From NCBI RefSeq assembly GCF_000178115.2, contig NC_014828.1:997310-1061309 (forward strand): a DNA stretch of 64,000 nt. The letters run 5' to 3'. Of the stretch, positions 45,216 through 53,750 are shown piece by piece. The position numbers and the translations under genes were made by a program. Position 1 is the first letter of the stretch; each line of letters starts with the position of its first letter. This DNA comes from Ethanoligenens harbinense YUAN-3 (lineage in GTDB: Bacteria; Bacillota; Clostridia; Oscillospirales; Ethanoligenentaceae). The notes under the pieces were generated by a model. That model had not been told where the DNA came from. It worked only from the letters and a program-made list of their open reading frames with translations, and made no database searches.

Positions 45216-46429
45216 TGCCTGCCGAGGAGATCGCGTTCATTCACGACGCGAACAGCGAGACGCAGAAAGCCGAACTTTTTGCAAAAGTCCGCAAAGGGCA
45301 GGTGCGGATTTTGCTCGGCTCCACCTCTAAAATGGGCGCGGGTACGAACGTGCAGGAGCGCCTCGCGGTGATTCATCACGCCGATTGCCCGTGGCGGCCC
45401 CGCGACCTGACACAGCGCGACGGGAGCGGGATCAGGCAGGGCAATCTGTTTGAAACCATCAAAATTTTCCGATATGTCACGAAAGGGACATTTGACGCCT
45501 ACAATTGGAGCCTCGTTGAATCGAAGCAGAAATTTATTTCGCAGGTAGTGACGGGAAAAAGCCCGGCCCGGAGCTGCGAGGATGTGGACGATACCGCGCT
45601 TTCCTATGCGGAGGTCAAGGCCCTTGCGACCGGTGACGAGCGCACCAAGGAGAAAATGACGCTGGATATTGAAGTTGCCAAACTGCGCGTGTATCAGACG
45701 GACTTCAACAGCCAGCACTATGAAATGGAGGACAATGTTCTGCGGTATTTTCCGGGTCAGATCAAGGAAAAGGAGGCCAAAATCGCCGGTCTGGAGCAGG
45801 ATATTGCCCTTTACGGGGAACAAAAACCGCAGAACCCGGAGGCGTTTTCCATGACGGTGCGGGACGCTGTATTTCACGAGCGAAAGGCGGCTGGCGAGGC
45901 GATCATCGAAGCCTGCAAGACGGTGGACTGCACCGACGAGGCGGCGGAGATCGGAAAGTATTGCGGCTTTTCCATTCTCATCCGCTGGGATGCATTCAGC
46001 AAATTGTTTCATCTGTCTTTGAAGAATGTGCTCTCCCACACGGTGGACGTGGGGATGGACGCTGCCGGCAACGTGGCGCGCATCCACAATGAGCTGGAGC
46101 GCATGCCGGAGGAACTGCGCGCCGCGCAAGACACGCTGGATACCCTGCACCAGCAGATGGAAACCGCGCGGGAGGAACTGCAAAAGCCGTTCCCGCAGGA
46201 GGCGGATCTGGCCGCAAAGGAAAAGCGCCTGAACGCGCTCAACGCCCTGTTGGCGGCTGAAAGCCGGAAGCCGCGTGACGGACAGGCGCACGCCGAAAGC
46301 GCGCCGGAACCGGTGCTGCGGCCCGCAGAAAAACCGTGCGTCCACGCGCTGCTTTCCGAGCTGGTGAAGAAGGCGGCGGAGGCTCCGCACTCCACCCACG
46401 ACAAGCCCATTCGGGAACCGGCGAGGTGA
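45216..46429 (+). pseudogene. C-terminal part of a conjugative-element helicase
   Basis: The frame encodes the last about 404 residues of a large SNF2/DEAD-type helicase of the kind found on clostridial ICEs and plasmids: VRILLGSTSKMGAGTNVQER, HHADCPWRPRDLTQRDGSGI (motifs V-VI with the arginine finger), then a long coiled-coil tail. IS21 copy 1 has removed the N-terminal part (ATP-binding half). The apparent first 27 residues (from 45134) come from the IS end. It overlaps mobC downstream at the stop/start. Confidence 0.82.
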
Positions 46430-46434
46430 TGGGA

Positions 46435-46776
46435 ATGCCAAAGGAGAACCGGCAGCGGGCCGTCCAGATCCATTTCCGCGTGAGCGAAAAAGAGCGCGAC
46501 CTGATCTATAAAAAGATGGAGCAGGCCGGTATCCATGATACCAACGCCTACCTGCGCAAGATGGCGATTGACGGCTATGTGGTGTACGCGGATATGTCCG
46601 ATGTAAAAGAGCTGGTGGCGCTCTTGCGGCGCAGCGGCGCGAATGTCAACCAGATCGCCCGGCGCGCCAATGAAACGAACAACCTGTACGCCGAGGATGT
46701 GGCCGATCTGGAGCGCCATTACGGCACCCTGCTCGATAGCCTGAACAAGCTGCTGGAAAAATGGAATGAACTATAG
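46435..46776 (+). CDS. mobC: MobC-like mobilization protein
   Basis: 113 residues starting MPKENRQRAVQIHFRVSEKE behind GAGG. The family core is clear: AGIHDTNAYLRKMAIDGYVV, then LVALLRRSGANVNQIARRAN and the C-terminal ETNNLYAEDVADLERHYGTL. MobC proteins help relaxases open oriT. No relaxase gene lies next to it, so only part of the mobilization module remains. A decayed homologue is at 60058-60295. Confidence 0.88.
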   Translation: MPKENRQRAVQIHFRVSEKERDLIYKKMEQAGIHDTNAYLRKMAIDGYVVYADMSDVKELVALLRRSGANVNQIARRANETNNLYAEDVADLERHYGTLLDSLNKLLEKWNEL

Positions 46777-46813
46777 AAACAGGGCGCGATTGTGAATTTC
46801 GCGCCCTGTTTCT
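46776..46813 (+). terminator. Terminator after mobC
   Basis: A 14-bp stem GAAACAGGGCGCGA (46776-46789) / TCGCGCCCTGTTTC (46799-46812) beginning in the mobC stop codon. It separates the mobile-element genes from the cargo. Confidence 0.85.
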
Positions 46814-46814
46814 A

Positions 46815-46843
46815 TTGCTGATTCTTGTCGAAGCGCGTATAAT
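46815..46843 (+). promoter_or_regulatory. Promoter of the cargo region
   Basis: TTGCTG (46815-46820), 17 bases, TATAAT (46838-46843). It directly follows the mobC terminator and precedes the first cargo gene by about 170 bases. A 67-codon frame in between is not supported. Confidence 0.65.
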
Positions 46844-47014
46844 TATGAAAAAGATGGAACTGAATCCGCACAATGACCTTACAACCTGGCACACTAGAAA
46901 CCCGCGATTCAACGGACGCAGTTTAGCAATAATACGCAGTTCGTCAAACAGTGCATATGTACTATGCTGTGAACTAGAAACCGATAAATACATCGAGGAG
47001 AGGGATCGTCCTTT

Positions 47015-48151
47015 ATGAACGCTTTACCTGACTATAGAATAATCGAATTTTTAAATTGGATAAAGAAAAACGAAAGTAGCCGCCTGAATATAGGTTATGT
47101 TCGAGAATGCGTTATGCGGGATAAGCATACACAGAGTGCATTAGAGAATTTAACCCCCTATGCTGAGACGTTCATTCGTCAAAAGAATCTCAACATTGAG
47201 CCGTACAAATTAATAGACAGTATACGGTTCTATTTGATTTATCGCTGTGGTCCTGAAAAAGCAACTGAAAAAATTGAAAAGTCTTTGTGGGGCAAATCAA
47301 AAATCAACAAATTTTCTGTTGATGAAAGCCCCTACCTTATGCACAATTTAGTTGGTGTCCCGACTACCTTGCAATTAGAAATTGAGTTCTTAGAATGGTT
47401 ATTGAAACAAAAATTGAATGCGAATGATATATCGAAAATGCCTATGTCCGTATTTGAAAAATTAGCAAAGGAGTTTTCAATTGAAAAAAGCGGAATAGTG
47501 GATAACAGCTTATTGTCTGATCTACTCAACGCATTCAAAGAAAAAAATCCTCATAGCTTTTTTGAAAAAATCAAACGATTTGCTTCTATGAATACGTTTG
47601 GACGTGACACCGAACAATATAAGAGTATTACCGAGTTGTTTTGTAGATATTCAGACCCTAAAATAGTAAAATGCTTTTTTCTTCCGCTCACTCAAGATAA
47701 AGCATTTGAAACTTTTATCAATGATTCGTGGTGTGACTTAAATGCATTATCGAAAGACTATTTAGATATTTACTATAGCATTCCCGAATTATCTGCTTCA
47801 GGATATGACATAAAAGATAAGTTCGATTCATTGGAAATCGCAGAAGATGCATTACCCTGTCTAGTTTTATGGGACAATTCGCTCGATGATGTACAGGTTG
47901 TTGAACTACGTGATTTACAATACAACGAAATATTTCAATTAATTCAATCTATCGTTCAGAATGTGAAATGTGGAAACGACTTTAAAAAAGTCTATGCAGA
48001 GGCAGTGAAAAAGGCAGACGAAAAGCGCGAAAGTCACCGCCCTATTTCAATTATTGAGCAAAGATTTAATATATCCAATTCGGAAATCCAAAATACCAAA
48101 CTTGGCACTTTTGAAAGCAAATTGACCGTTAAAGACGGACTTAAAAAGTAA
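47015..48151 (+). CDS. Unrecognised protein, first cargo gene
   Basis: 378 residues, AT-rich coding, start behind GAGGAGAGGG. The sequence is largely alpha-helical and soluble (FLNWIKKNESSRLNIGYVRE; VGVPTTLQLEIEFLEWLLKQ; C-terminus ending KLTVKDGLKK), with no catalytic or membrane motif I can identify. It is followed 12 bases later by the next gene and is probably co-expressed with it. Its place at the head of a defence-like island makes a role there plausible, but no function is proposed. Confidence 0.7.
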   Translation: MNALPDYRIIEFLNWIKKNESSRLNIGYVRECVMRDKHTQSALENLTPYAETFIRQKNLNIEPYKLIDSIRFYLIYRCGPEKATEKIEKSLWGKSKINKFSVDESPYLMHNLVGVPTTLQLEIEFLEWLLKQKLNANDISKMPMSVFEKLAKEFSIEKSGIVDNSLLSDLLNAFKEKNPHSFFEKIKRFASMNTFGRDTEQYKSITELFCRYSDPKIVKCFFLPLTQDKAFETFINDSWCDLNALSKDYLDIYYSIPELSASGYDIKDKFDSLEIAEDALPCLVLWDNSLDDVQVVELRDLQYNEIFQLIQSIVQNVKCGNDFKKVYAEAVKKADEKRESHRPISIIEQRFNISNSEIQNTKLGTFESKLTVKDGLKK

Positions 48152-48163
48152 GGGCGATATTCG

Positions 48164-49021
48164 ATGAATAATGATATTAGTTTTGTTGCCAAACAAATTA
48201 TGAAATGGTTTGAGTTTTGCAATTCATCGGTTGGCGATATAATGTCATCCTCTCACTTGCTTTCATTGTCATGTAAAACGCCGATATGGACAAGTCAACA
48301 ACGGAAAGCTATCCCTGCGGCGATTGAACATCTAGTTGAACAGGGCTATATTACAGCGACCGAAAATGACTATATTCGGCTTGCGCAGAAAGGATATGAC
48401 ACACTACATATGATGAACTCATCAGAAATTATCAAGTTGCTATTAGAAAAATATCAATCTGGTGATGCTTCAAATATCGACCCGGCAGAGTATGGTGTTG
48501 ACAGGATTAGACTTCTGGAAATAGTTGATATTATGGAGAAGGGCAACCTGATTAAAGGAGCTTCTATTACGCGAGCTGGGCAGGGGAACAAAATAGTTTA
48601 CGGGTGGCCGGAGCAAGCTCGGATTACACTACAAGGTATCAATTATCTACAAGGACGGAGTGCAACTATGACAAATCAAACAACTTACAACATTAGTGAT
48701 TCTTCTCTAATTGGCTCTCAGATTGGAACATTAAATAGCCAACTCAATTTCAATCAAACTTCTTTTTCTGATGAAATTACTCAAGCTATTTCGGGAATAA
48801 AAGCTATACCAGAATTATCACAAGAAAACATGGAGACGATAATCGACTTGTTGGGTCAAATAAGTATTGCAGTACAATCTGATAACAAAGAAGAACAAAC
48901 AGAAGCAAAATTCACGCTAAAAGGGGTGATTAAGGGTATGGGTAATGCTGGAATTAAAGTCATTGGTGTGCTGTCCGGATTGGCAAACTTAGCAAAGTTT
49001 TTAGGTTTCCCTGCACCATGA
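48164..49021 (+). CDS. Unrecognised winged-helix-like protein, second cargo gene
   Basis: 285 residues; start behind AGGGCGAT. The first about 160 residues look like two winged-helix domains (RKAIPAAIEHLVEQGYITAT, then VDRIRLLEIVDIMEKGNLIK and ARITLQGINYLQG), as in DNA-binding or PCI-like proteins. A Ser/Asn-rich strand region TYNISDSSLIGSQIGTLNSQ follows, and the C-terminus has a hydrophobic segment (AGIKVIGVLSGLANLAKFLG) that could insert in a membrane or form an oligomer. The Asn/Ser strand plus hydrophobic tail is a layout seen in some conflict-system effectors; this is a weak parallel only. Confidence 0.65.
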   Translation: MNNDISFVAKQIMKWFEFCNSSVGDIMSSSHLLSLSCKTPIWTSQQRKAIPAAIEHLVEQGYITATENDYIRLAQKGYDTLHMMNSSEIIKLLLEKYQSGDASNIDPAEYGVDRIRLLEIVDIMEKGNLIKGASITRAGQGNKIVYGWPEQARITLQGINYLQGRSATMTNQTTYNISDSSLIGSQIGTLNSQLNFNQTSFSDEITQAISGIKAIPELSQENMETIIDLLGQISIAVQSDNKEEQTEAKFTLKGVIKGMGNAGIKVIGVLSGLANLAKFLGFPAP

Positions 49022-49108
49022 TTATTTCATTACGGATAATTCACTCCATTACAATAAGTCCCTCATTATGTTTACTTAGTTCCCTATTGTAAAAATAGAG
49101 AATTATAC

Positions 49109-49123
49109 ATAAGCGGAATAATG
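49109..49123 (+). repeat. 15-nt direct repeat, copy 1
   Basis: ATAAGCGGAATAATG, identical to 51879-51893. The two copies flank the methyltransferase, MBL and DUF4145-like genes. Confidence 0.6.
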
Positions 49124-49157
49124 GATTTAAAAATAATATAAAAGAAAAAAATTTAAA

Positions 49158-49790
49158 ATGAGTGGATTTTTTCAAAACACCAACAAGCCGGAGGGCTTGG
49201 GCGGGAAAATCATGGTGACAAGTATGAACATTGGCCATACCCCGGTTGCCACATGGGGTCTTACGCACATTACCCCAAGTAAAGCGGACAGCGTGTTGGA
49301 AATTGGTTGCGGCGGCGGAGCGAATATTACGCGACTGCTGGCGCTTTGCCCGGAAGGACACGTGACTGGAGTGGATTATTCGCCTGTCAGCGTGAAAGCG
49401 TCGCGTAAAAATAACGCGGCGGCGATCAGTAAAGGCAAGTGCACCGTCGTGCAAGCGAATGTATCCGCTCTGCCCTTTGAACCGGAACAATTCGATCTTG
49501 TGACTGCCTTTGAGACGGTTTATTTCTGGCCGGATATCGAAAACGCTTTCCGACAGGTACTGAGTGTACTAAAGCCCGGAGGCAACTTTTTTATCTGCAA
49601 CGAAGCCGACGGTTTGAACCCTGCCAACGAGAAGTGGACGAGTAAGATTGAAGGAATGACCATTTACAACGCAGAGCAGCTTTCCACACTGTTGAAAAGC
49701 GCAGGATTTACGGATATTCAAACAGACGGAGACGCAAAACGCCATTGGCTTTGCGTGAAAGCCAAGAAAAGAGAATCAAAAAATGTCTAA
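49158..49790 (+). CDS. Class I SAM-dependent methyltransferase
   Basis: 210 residues with a Rossmann-type methyltransferase core: motif I VLEIGCGGGANITRLL, acidic loop VTGVDYSP, VQANVSALPFEPEQFDLVTA and the post-motif VLKPGGNFFI. It is related to small-molecule methyltransferases of the UbiE type; no target-recognition part of a DNA methylase is seen. The ATG lies after an A-rich stretch without a clear ribosome site. It overlaps the next gene by eight bases. Confidence 0.87.
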   Translation: MSGFFQNTNKPEGLGGKIMVTSMNIGHTPVATWGLTHITPSKADSVLEIGCGGGANITRLLALCPEGHVTGVDYSPVSVKASRKNNAAAISKGKCTVVQANVSALPFEPEQFDLVTAFETVYFWPDIENAFRQVLSVLKPGGNFFICNEADGLNPANEKWTSKIEGMTIYNAEQLSTLLKSAGFTDIQTDGDAKRHWLCVKAKKRESKNV

Positions 49791-50676
49791 GAAGGCTTCA
49801 AAATTACAGGAAAAATATATGGCTATGATATATCGAGGTAAGGAAATTTTCAAACCGCTCAATACCGGTGTAATCGATGAACACGTGAAGTGTGTCAGAG
49901 AGTTTGTTGCCAACATCTTCTTCTATACGAAAAATGAACAGACAATTATGATTGATGCTGGATATAATTATGAGCGGCTGGAAGAGAAGATGGAATGGCT
50001 GGATCTGGATCCGGATAATATTAAAGATATTCTGGTGACTCACCAGGACACCGATCACGTTGGCGCGATCGAAGCTGACAGTAATCAGTTGTTTAAGGAT
50101 GCAACGATCTATATTGGAGAAATCGAAAATAAATATTTGACCGGTGAAGTGCGCCGCAAAGTGATTTTTCACTTGTATAAGCTTCCGCAGGTAACAATTA
50201 ATAACAAAAAGATTCTTCTAAAGGACGGACAGGTATTTACCATCGGAGACATTAAGGTAGAAGCTTTTCTGATCCCGGGGCATACATGGGGTCACATGGT
50301 CTATCTCATCGATGATACATATCTTTTTACCGGCGATGCCATTTGGTTCGGTGCAGACGGAGGATATAGCTTTATTAATGCTCTTGCTGAGGATATCGAA
50401 TTGGAAAAGAGATCTCTGGCGATGCTTGAGAAAAAGCTGAGGGAAAGGCATTTGAACCCTATCATCATCACAGGACACACCGGATATTCGGATGATATCA
50501 ATTTTTCTTTTGCCCATCGTGATGAGGTATGCAATAGCATGAAAAAACAGAAGCCGCATGATCCGGATGCACCATATGATGGGTACGACGAGAGTGATGA
50601 TACGGAAGAGAAGGCAAGGACGATCCGATTAAAAAAAGCCAACCGCGTAAAAGTAATACAGGGAACCGAGATTTGA
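49783..50676 (+). CDS. MBL-fold metallohydrolase
   Basis: 297 residues of the metallo-beta-lactamase fold: ILVTHQDTDHVGAIEAD holds the HxxxDH metal motif, IPGHTWGHMVYLIDD the third His, FTGDAIWF the bridging Asp, and ITGHTGYS the last His. The charged C-terminal tail (YDESDDTEEKARTIRLKKAN) is unusual for a simple hydrolase. It overlaps the methyltransferase gene, so both are co-translated. Substrate unknown. Confidence 0.85.
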   Translation: MSKKASKLQEKYMAMIYRGKEIFKPLNTGVIDEHVKCVREFVANIFFYTKNEQTIMIDAGYNYERLEEKMEWLDLDPDNIKDILVTHQDTDHVGAIEADSNQLFKDATIYIGEIENKYLTGEVRRKVIFHLYKLPQVTINNKKILLKDGQVFTIGDIKVEAFLIPGHTWGHMVYLIDDTYLFTGDAIWFGADGGYSFINALAEDIELEKRSLAMLEKKLRERHLNPIIITGHTGYSDDINFSFAHRDEVCNSMKKQKPHDPDAPYDGYDESDDTEEKARTIRLKKANRVKVIQGTEI

Positions 50677-50917
50677 AAGGAAGGAACCGGATGAAGAAGA
50701 TTTAGCCTTTGATTGGAAAAGCTCATTTTGTATTCTGATGAATATAAGGCGGCTGTCCTTAACTAATGAGCACAATGTGTTTGTTTATCCTTCCATTCAA
50801 ACTGCGCATTAGCGGAAAAATGTGTATTTTAGCGTTATATGTTGAGTAAAAGCGCATCGTCGCCAAGCTGGAAGAAATCCTACCATTGTGCGATGATCTG
50901 AAATAAGGTGGATTATT

Positions 50918-51850
50918 ATGGCCCACAAAAAGATTGAAACCATTATAAACGATAAAATAGCGCCATATTCACTTAACGAGAGAGGCAAAGCAGAATTAGC
51001 GCAAACCATTAGGAAGTATCCATATGAGCTTTTGATAGAGTGCATTGATATTGGCATAGAACGATATTTTTGCTATGACGAAAAGGGAACCTTAACTCAA
51101 GAATCAGTTGGCAAATTTTTAGACAAGCTTGGGGGTATAGCTTATAACAAATCAAAAAACCCTATTGATCAGGAAATATCTCATATTAAAAACAAGTGCA
51201 AAAAAATATATGCATATTGGAATGATTTTAAGGCTGAAGATATTCTTGCCAAATACATATTAGCTCTAAGAAAATCCGACTGGACAGATAATCAGATTCT
51301 GAACGATTTAAAAACTGAAGTAAACAGGCTTAGCAATTCATCCACCAGTTGGTCGCAATGGTTTGCCACTATGGAAAAATGGATTGAAGATATAAATCAC
51401 TGGGGTGACGAAGACAGCATCAGTATTGAACAAGATGGTACAGTTCTTCCATCTTCGATTTTTGAAAATCTATCACAAAACATACAGTCTTTATGTAAAC
51501 AGATTAACGCCAGTTATGAAAACAATCTATTTGACTGTACTGCAGTTATGATGCGGAGGCTATTGGAAGGGCTATTGGTATTATCTTACCAAAATCTTGG
51601 TGTTGAAAAAGAAATCACTGAAAAAAATGGACGACACTTAACTCTCGATAAAATAATAAAAAATGCAGAGCAAAATACTGAATTGGCTCTATCCGCAAAT
51701 ACGCGTAAAGATATGGCAATATTTAAGGACCTTGGCAATTATTCTGCCCATAAAATTTGGTATAACTCCACCCAGCAAGATATAAAACCTCATATCCTAA
51801 AATATAGAGTTATTATTGAAGAGTTGATGTATAAAGCTGGGCTGAAATAA
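50918..51850 (+). CDS. DUF4145-like protein
   Basis: 310 residues; start behind AAGGTGG. The C-terminal third (MMRRLLEGLLVLSYQNLGVE; TLDKIIKNAEQNTELA; then LGNYSAHKIWYN) resembles DUF4145, a small helical domain found with restriction and other defence proteins. The N-terminal part (about 190 residues, helical, lysine-rich) is unrecognised. The 241-base gap before it contains no supported gene. Confidence 0.6.
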   Translation: MAHKKIETIINDKIAPYSLNERGKAELAQTIRKYPYELLIECIDIGIERYFCYDEKGTLTQESVGKFLDKLGGIAYNKSKNPIDQEISHIKNKCKKIYAYWNDFKAEDILAKYILALRKSDWTDNQILNDLKTEVNRLSNSSTSWSQWFATMEKWIEDINHWGDEDSISIEQDGTVLPSSIFENLSQNIQSLCKQINASYENNLFDCTAVMMRRLLEGLLVLSYQNLGVEKEITEKNGRHLTLDKIIKNAEQNTELALSANTRKDMAIFKDLGNYSAHKIWYNSTQQDIKPHILKYRVIIEELMYKAGLK

Positions 51851-51878
51851 ACAGTTCGGAATTTTCTTTGAACTTCGT

Positions 51879-51893
51879 ATAAGCGGAATAATG
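51879..51893 (+). repeat. 15-nt direct repeat, copy 2
   Basis: ATAAGCGGAATAATG, as at 49109-49123, within TTGAACTTCGTATAAGCGG. Partially similar GAACTTCG-TTAA words occur at about 56070 and 57138. Confidence 0.6.
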
Positions 51894-52041
51894 AGAAGAA
51901 AACAAGTAATAGTTACTCTATCAAACGGCGAAAAAAAGTGCTTTGATAATGTTTGGGTTGGGTGATTTTGCAAGACTGTGACTATTTCTTATTGCCCATT
52001 CTCTGTTCACAAGATTAATTATATAGGAAGAAGGATTAATA

Positions 52042-53184
52042 ATGAGAACCTGTCCACGATGCCATGCTATCACAAATGACACTGATAATCTTTGCCCGCA
52101 ATGCGGCTATATTTACAATCAGGAGATGGCCTTGGAAAAAGACATGGACCAGGAATACCGGAAGGCTGTGAAAAAAAGCAAGTTTTATTATACGCTGATG
52201 AAATTTCTGCTAATCCTATTTTTGTTGCTGCTGTTGATTCTCTTTGTCGGTATGTCTTTCGAACCGTGGTTTGATGTTCCGATTGGATTGTTGTTAATCT
52301 GCGGCATTTACGAGTTTTGTTTTTATATAAAAAACTCCTCTTTTCTGCATGAAAAGATCAAATCATACACTCCGGAGAAACATTTCAAATATTACCGAAG
52401 AACGACAGAGCAGCGCAAACAGCCGTATAAAGGAAAACGTAACTTCTTCTGGATTTTGATTGCATGTACTGCTATCTACTGCATCCTTTCGTTGATTTTA
52501 AGGCCCAATCCGTCGGAATTATGGATGGAAGTGATGTTTTCAATCCTGTTGCTCATTATTCTGTTTTATTTTGCCACAATCAATCAAGGCAAATATCTGG
52601 GTATCAAATACCATCAGACAATCGATGACGCCTCCTACTTTGAGTTGGAAGAACTGCAGCTAATTAAGGAGACGGATGTTATCATTGCCCTTTATAAGGA
52701 CTTTCAGTCGTGGAAAGACGTGAAAGCAGGCAGCAAAATTCTGATTCTGACGCAGGATTCACTCGTGTGTTTGGTATTCAACGACCGTACCCATGCACAA
52801 AAAATGGCCGTAGCACTAAGCAAAATTGATGAACTTGGAATTTATAAAGCTTTTATTGCCTCATCGTTCACCAAAGGAACTGCAAATGGTATGATTATTA
52901 CGATCGGATGGCAAAAAAAGTTGCTTCGGATTTTATTAAAAGGTCTCACCATACAGGATTCAGCGGAAGAGTTTGTCTCTCGGTTTCTGAAACAATTGGA
53001 TAACGCCATCCTCAACCGTCCGCACGATGAAGTCAAGACTTATCAGCACACGGAAACTACCACATCGGAGAATATGGAGCAAATCCGGCAGATCGAAATC
53101 GCCGATATACCTGAGACTCCATCACCGAATGAAGCCGTTGCATCCGGGACCTCTAGTCAGCCATCCAGAACGATTGACTTATAA
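52042..53184 (+). CDS. Zinc-ribbon membrane protein (first gene of AAA+/rSAM module)
   Basis: 380 residues, start behind AGAAGGATTAATA. An N-terminal zinc ribbon (CPRCHAITNDTDNLCPQCGY, residues 4-23) is followed by four membrane segments (about 50-75, 77-95, 134-151, 163-181). A cytoplasmic domain then starts near residue 195 with ETDVIIALYKDFQSWKDVKA, which looks like a PH/bPH-type beta barrel, and a Thr/Ser-rich tail closes the protein. It could tether the downstream AAA+ ATPase to the membrane. It ends 19 bases before the radical-SAM gene. No family name recognised. Confidence 0.7.
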   Translation: MRTCPRCHAITNDTDNLCPQCGYIYNQEMALEKDMDQEYRKAVKKSKFYYTLMKFLLILFLLLLLILFVGMSFEPWFDVPIGLLLICGIYEFCFYIKNSSFLHEKIKSYTPEKHFKYYRRTTEQRKQPYKGKRNFFWILIACTAIYCILSLILRPNPSELWMEVMFSILLLIILFYFATINQGKYLGIKYHQTIDDASYFELEELQLIKETDVIIALYKDFQSWKDVKAGSKILILTQDSLVCLVFNDRTHAQKMAVALSKIDELGIYKAFIASSFTKGTANGMIITIGWQKKLLRILLKGLTIQDSAEEFVSRFLKQLDNAILNRPHDEVKTYQHTETTTSENMEQIRQIEIADIPETPSPNEAVASGTSSQPSRTIDL

Positions 53185-53203
53185 GTGCAGTGAGAATTAC
53201 GTC

Positions 53204-53734
53204 ATGAATAATCAGTCCTTATGGCTGGCCTGTATCGATAAAGAAAGCGATGTGAATGGCACAGGCAGGCGCTGTGTCATCTGGACACAGGGTTGTTCCT
53301 TGCATTGCGCAGGTTGCTTTAATCCCGGGCTACATGTTTTTCACAAGGGTGCTGCTTATAACCCAAAGTCCCTAGCCCAGTGGCTTGCAGGGCTGGAAAA
53401 CAATGGTGTCACCATTTCCGGCGGGGAACCGCTGGATCAGAACGCAGCGGTGTATCAATTCATTCGTACATACAGAAATTTTTGCAACCACACCGTTTTT
53501 TTGTTCACCGGCTACAGCCTGGAGGAAATCAAACGATCGCCCAAACGGCTGCGTACGGTCTTAGCGACCGATGCGGTGCTATGCGGCAGGTACCGACCAG
53601 GTCCTAAGTGGAGTAATAAGCAACTGCTGCTAATAACAAACCGCATTTCCGCAGATGATTTGAAACCGGTAAATGATATTGAACTATCCATCTCGGATGG
53701 CGTTGTTTTTATGACCGGATATCCGAATCTATAA
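53204..53734 (+). CDS. Radical-SAM activase-like protein
   Basis: 176 residues from ATG 53204. The 4Fe-4S motif is CSLHCAGC (CX3CX2C) in TQGCSLHCAGCFNPGLH, with the glycine motif TISGGEPLDQNAAV. This is the minimal NrdG/PflA-like activating-enzyme fold, which uses SAM to make a glycyl or other radical on a partner. No ribonucleotide reductase or pyruvate formate-lyase gene is adjacent; instead it is embedded between the zinc-ribbon protein and the Ycf46-type ATPase (16 bases downstream). The target is unknown. Confidence 0.88.
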   Translation: MNNQSLWLACIDKESDVNGTGRRCVIWTQGCSLHCAGCFNPGLHVFHKGAAYNPKSLAQWLAGLENNGVTISGGEPLDQNAAVYQFIRTYRNFCNHTVFLFTGYSLEEIKRSPKRLRTVLATDAVLCGRYRPGPKWSNKQLLLITNRISADDLKPVNDIELSISDGVVFMTGYPNL

Positions 53735-53750
53735 AAAGGAGCTACTGAAA

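Noticed and set aside
45167..46441. A 424-codon minus-strand frame opposite the truncated helicase
   Set aside because: The plus strand carries helicase motifs V-VI; the antisense frame has none and crosses the IS21 edge.
46815..47018. A 67-codon frame between mobC and the first cargo gene
   Set aside because: Its usable ATG (46845) lies directly after the -10 box and has no ribosome site; composition is not convincing, although the ATGA overlap with the next gene is noted.
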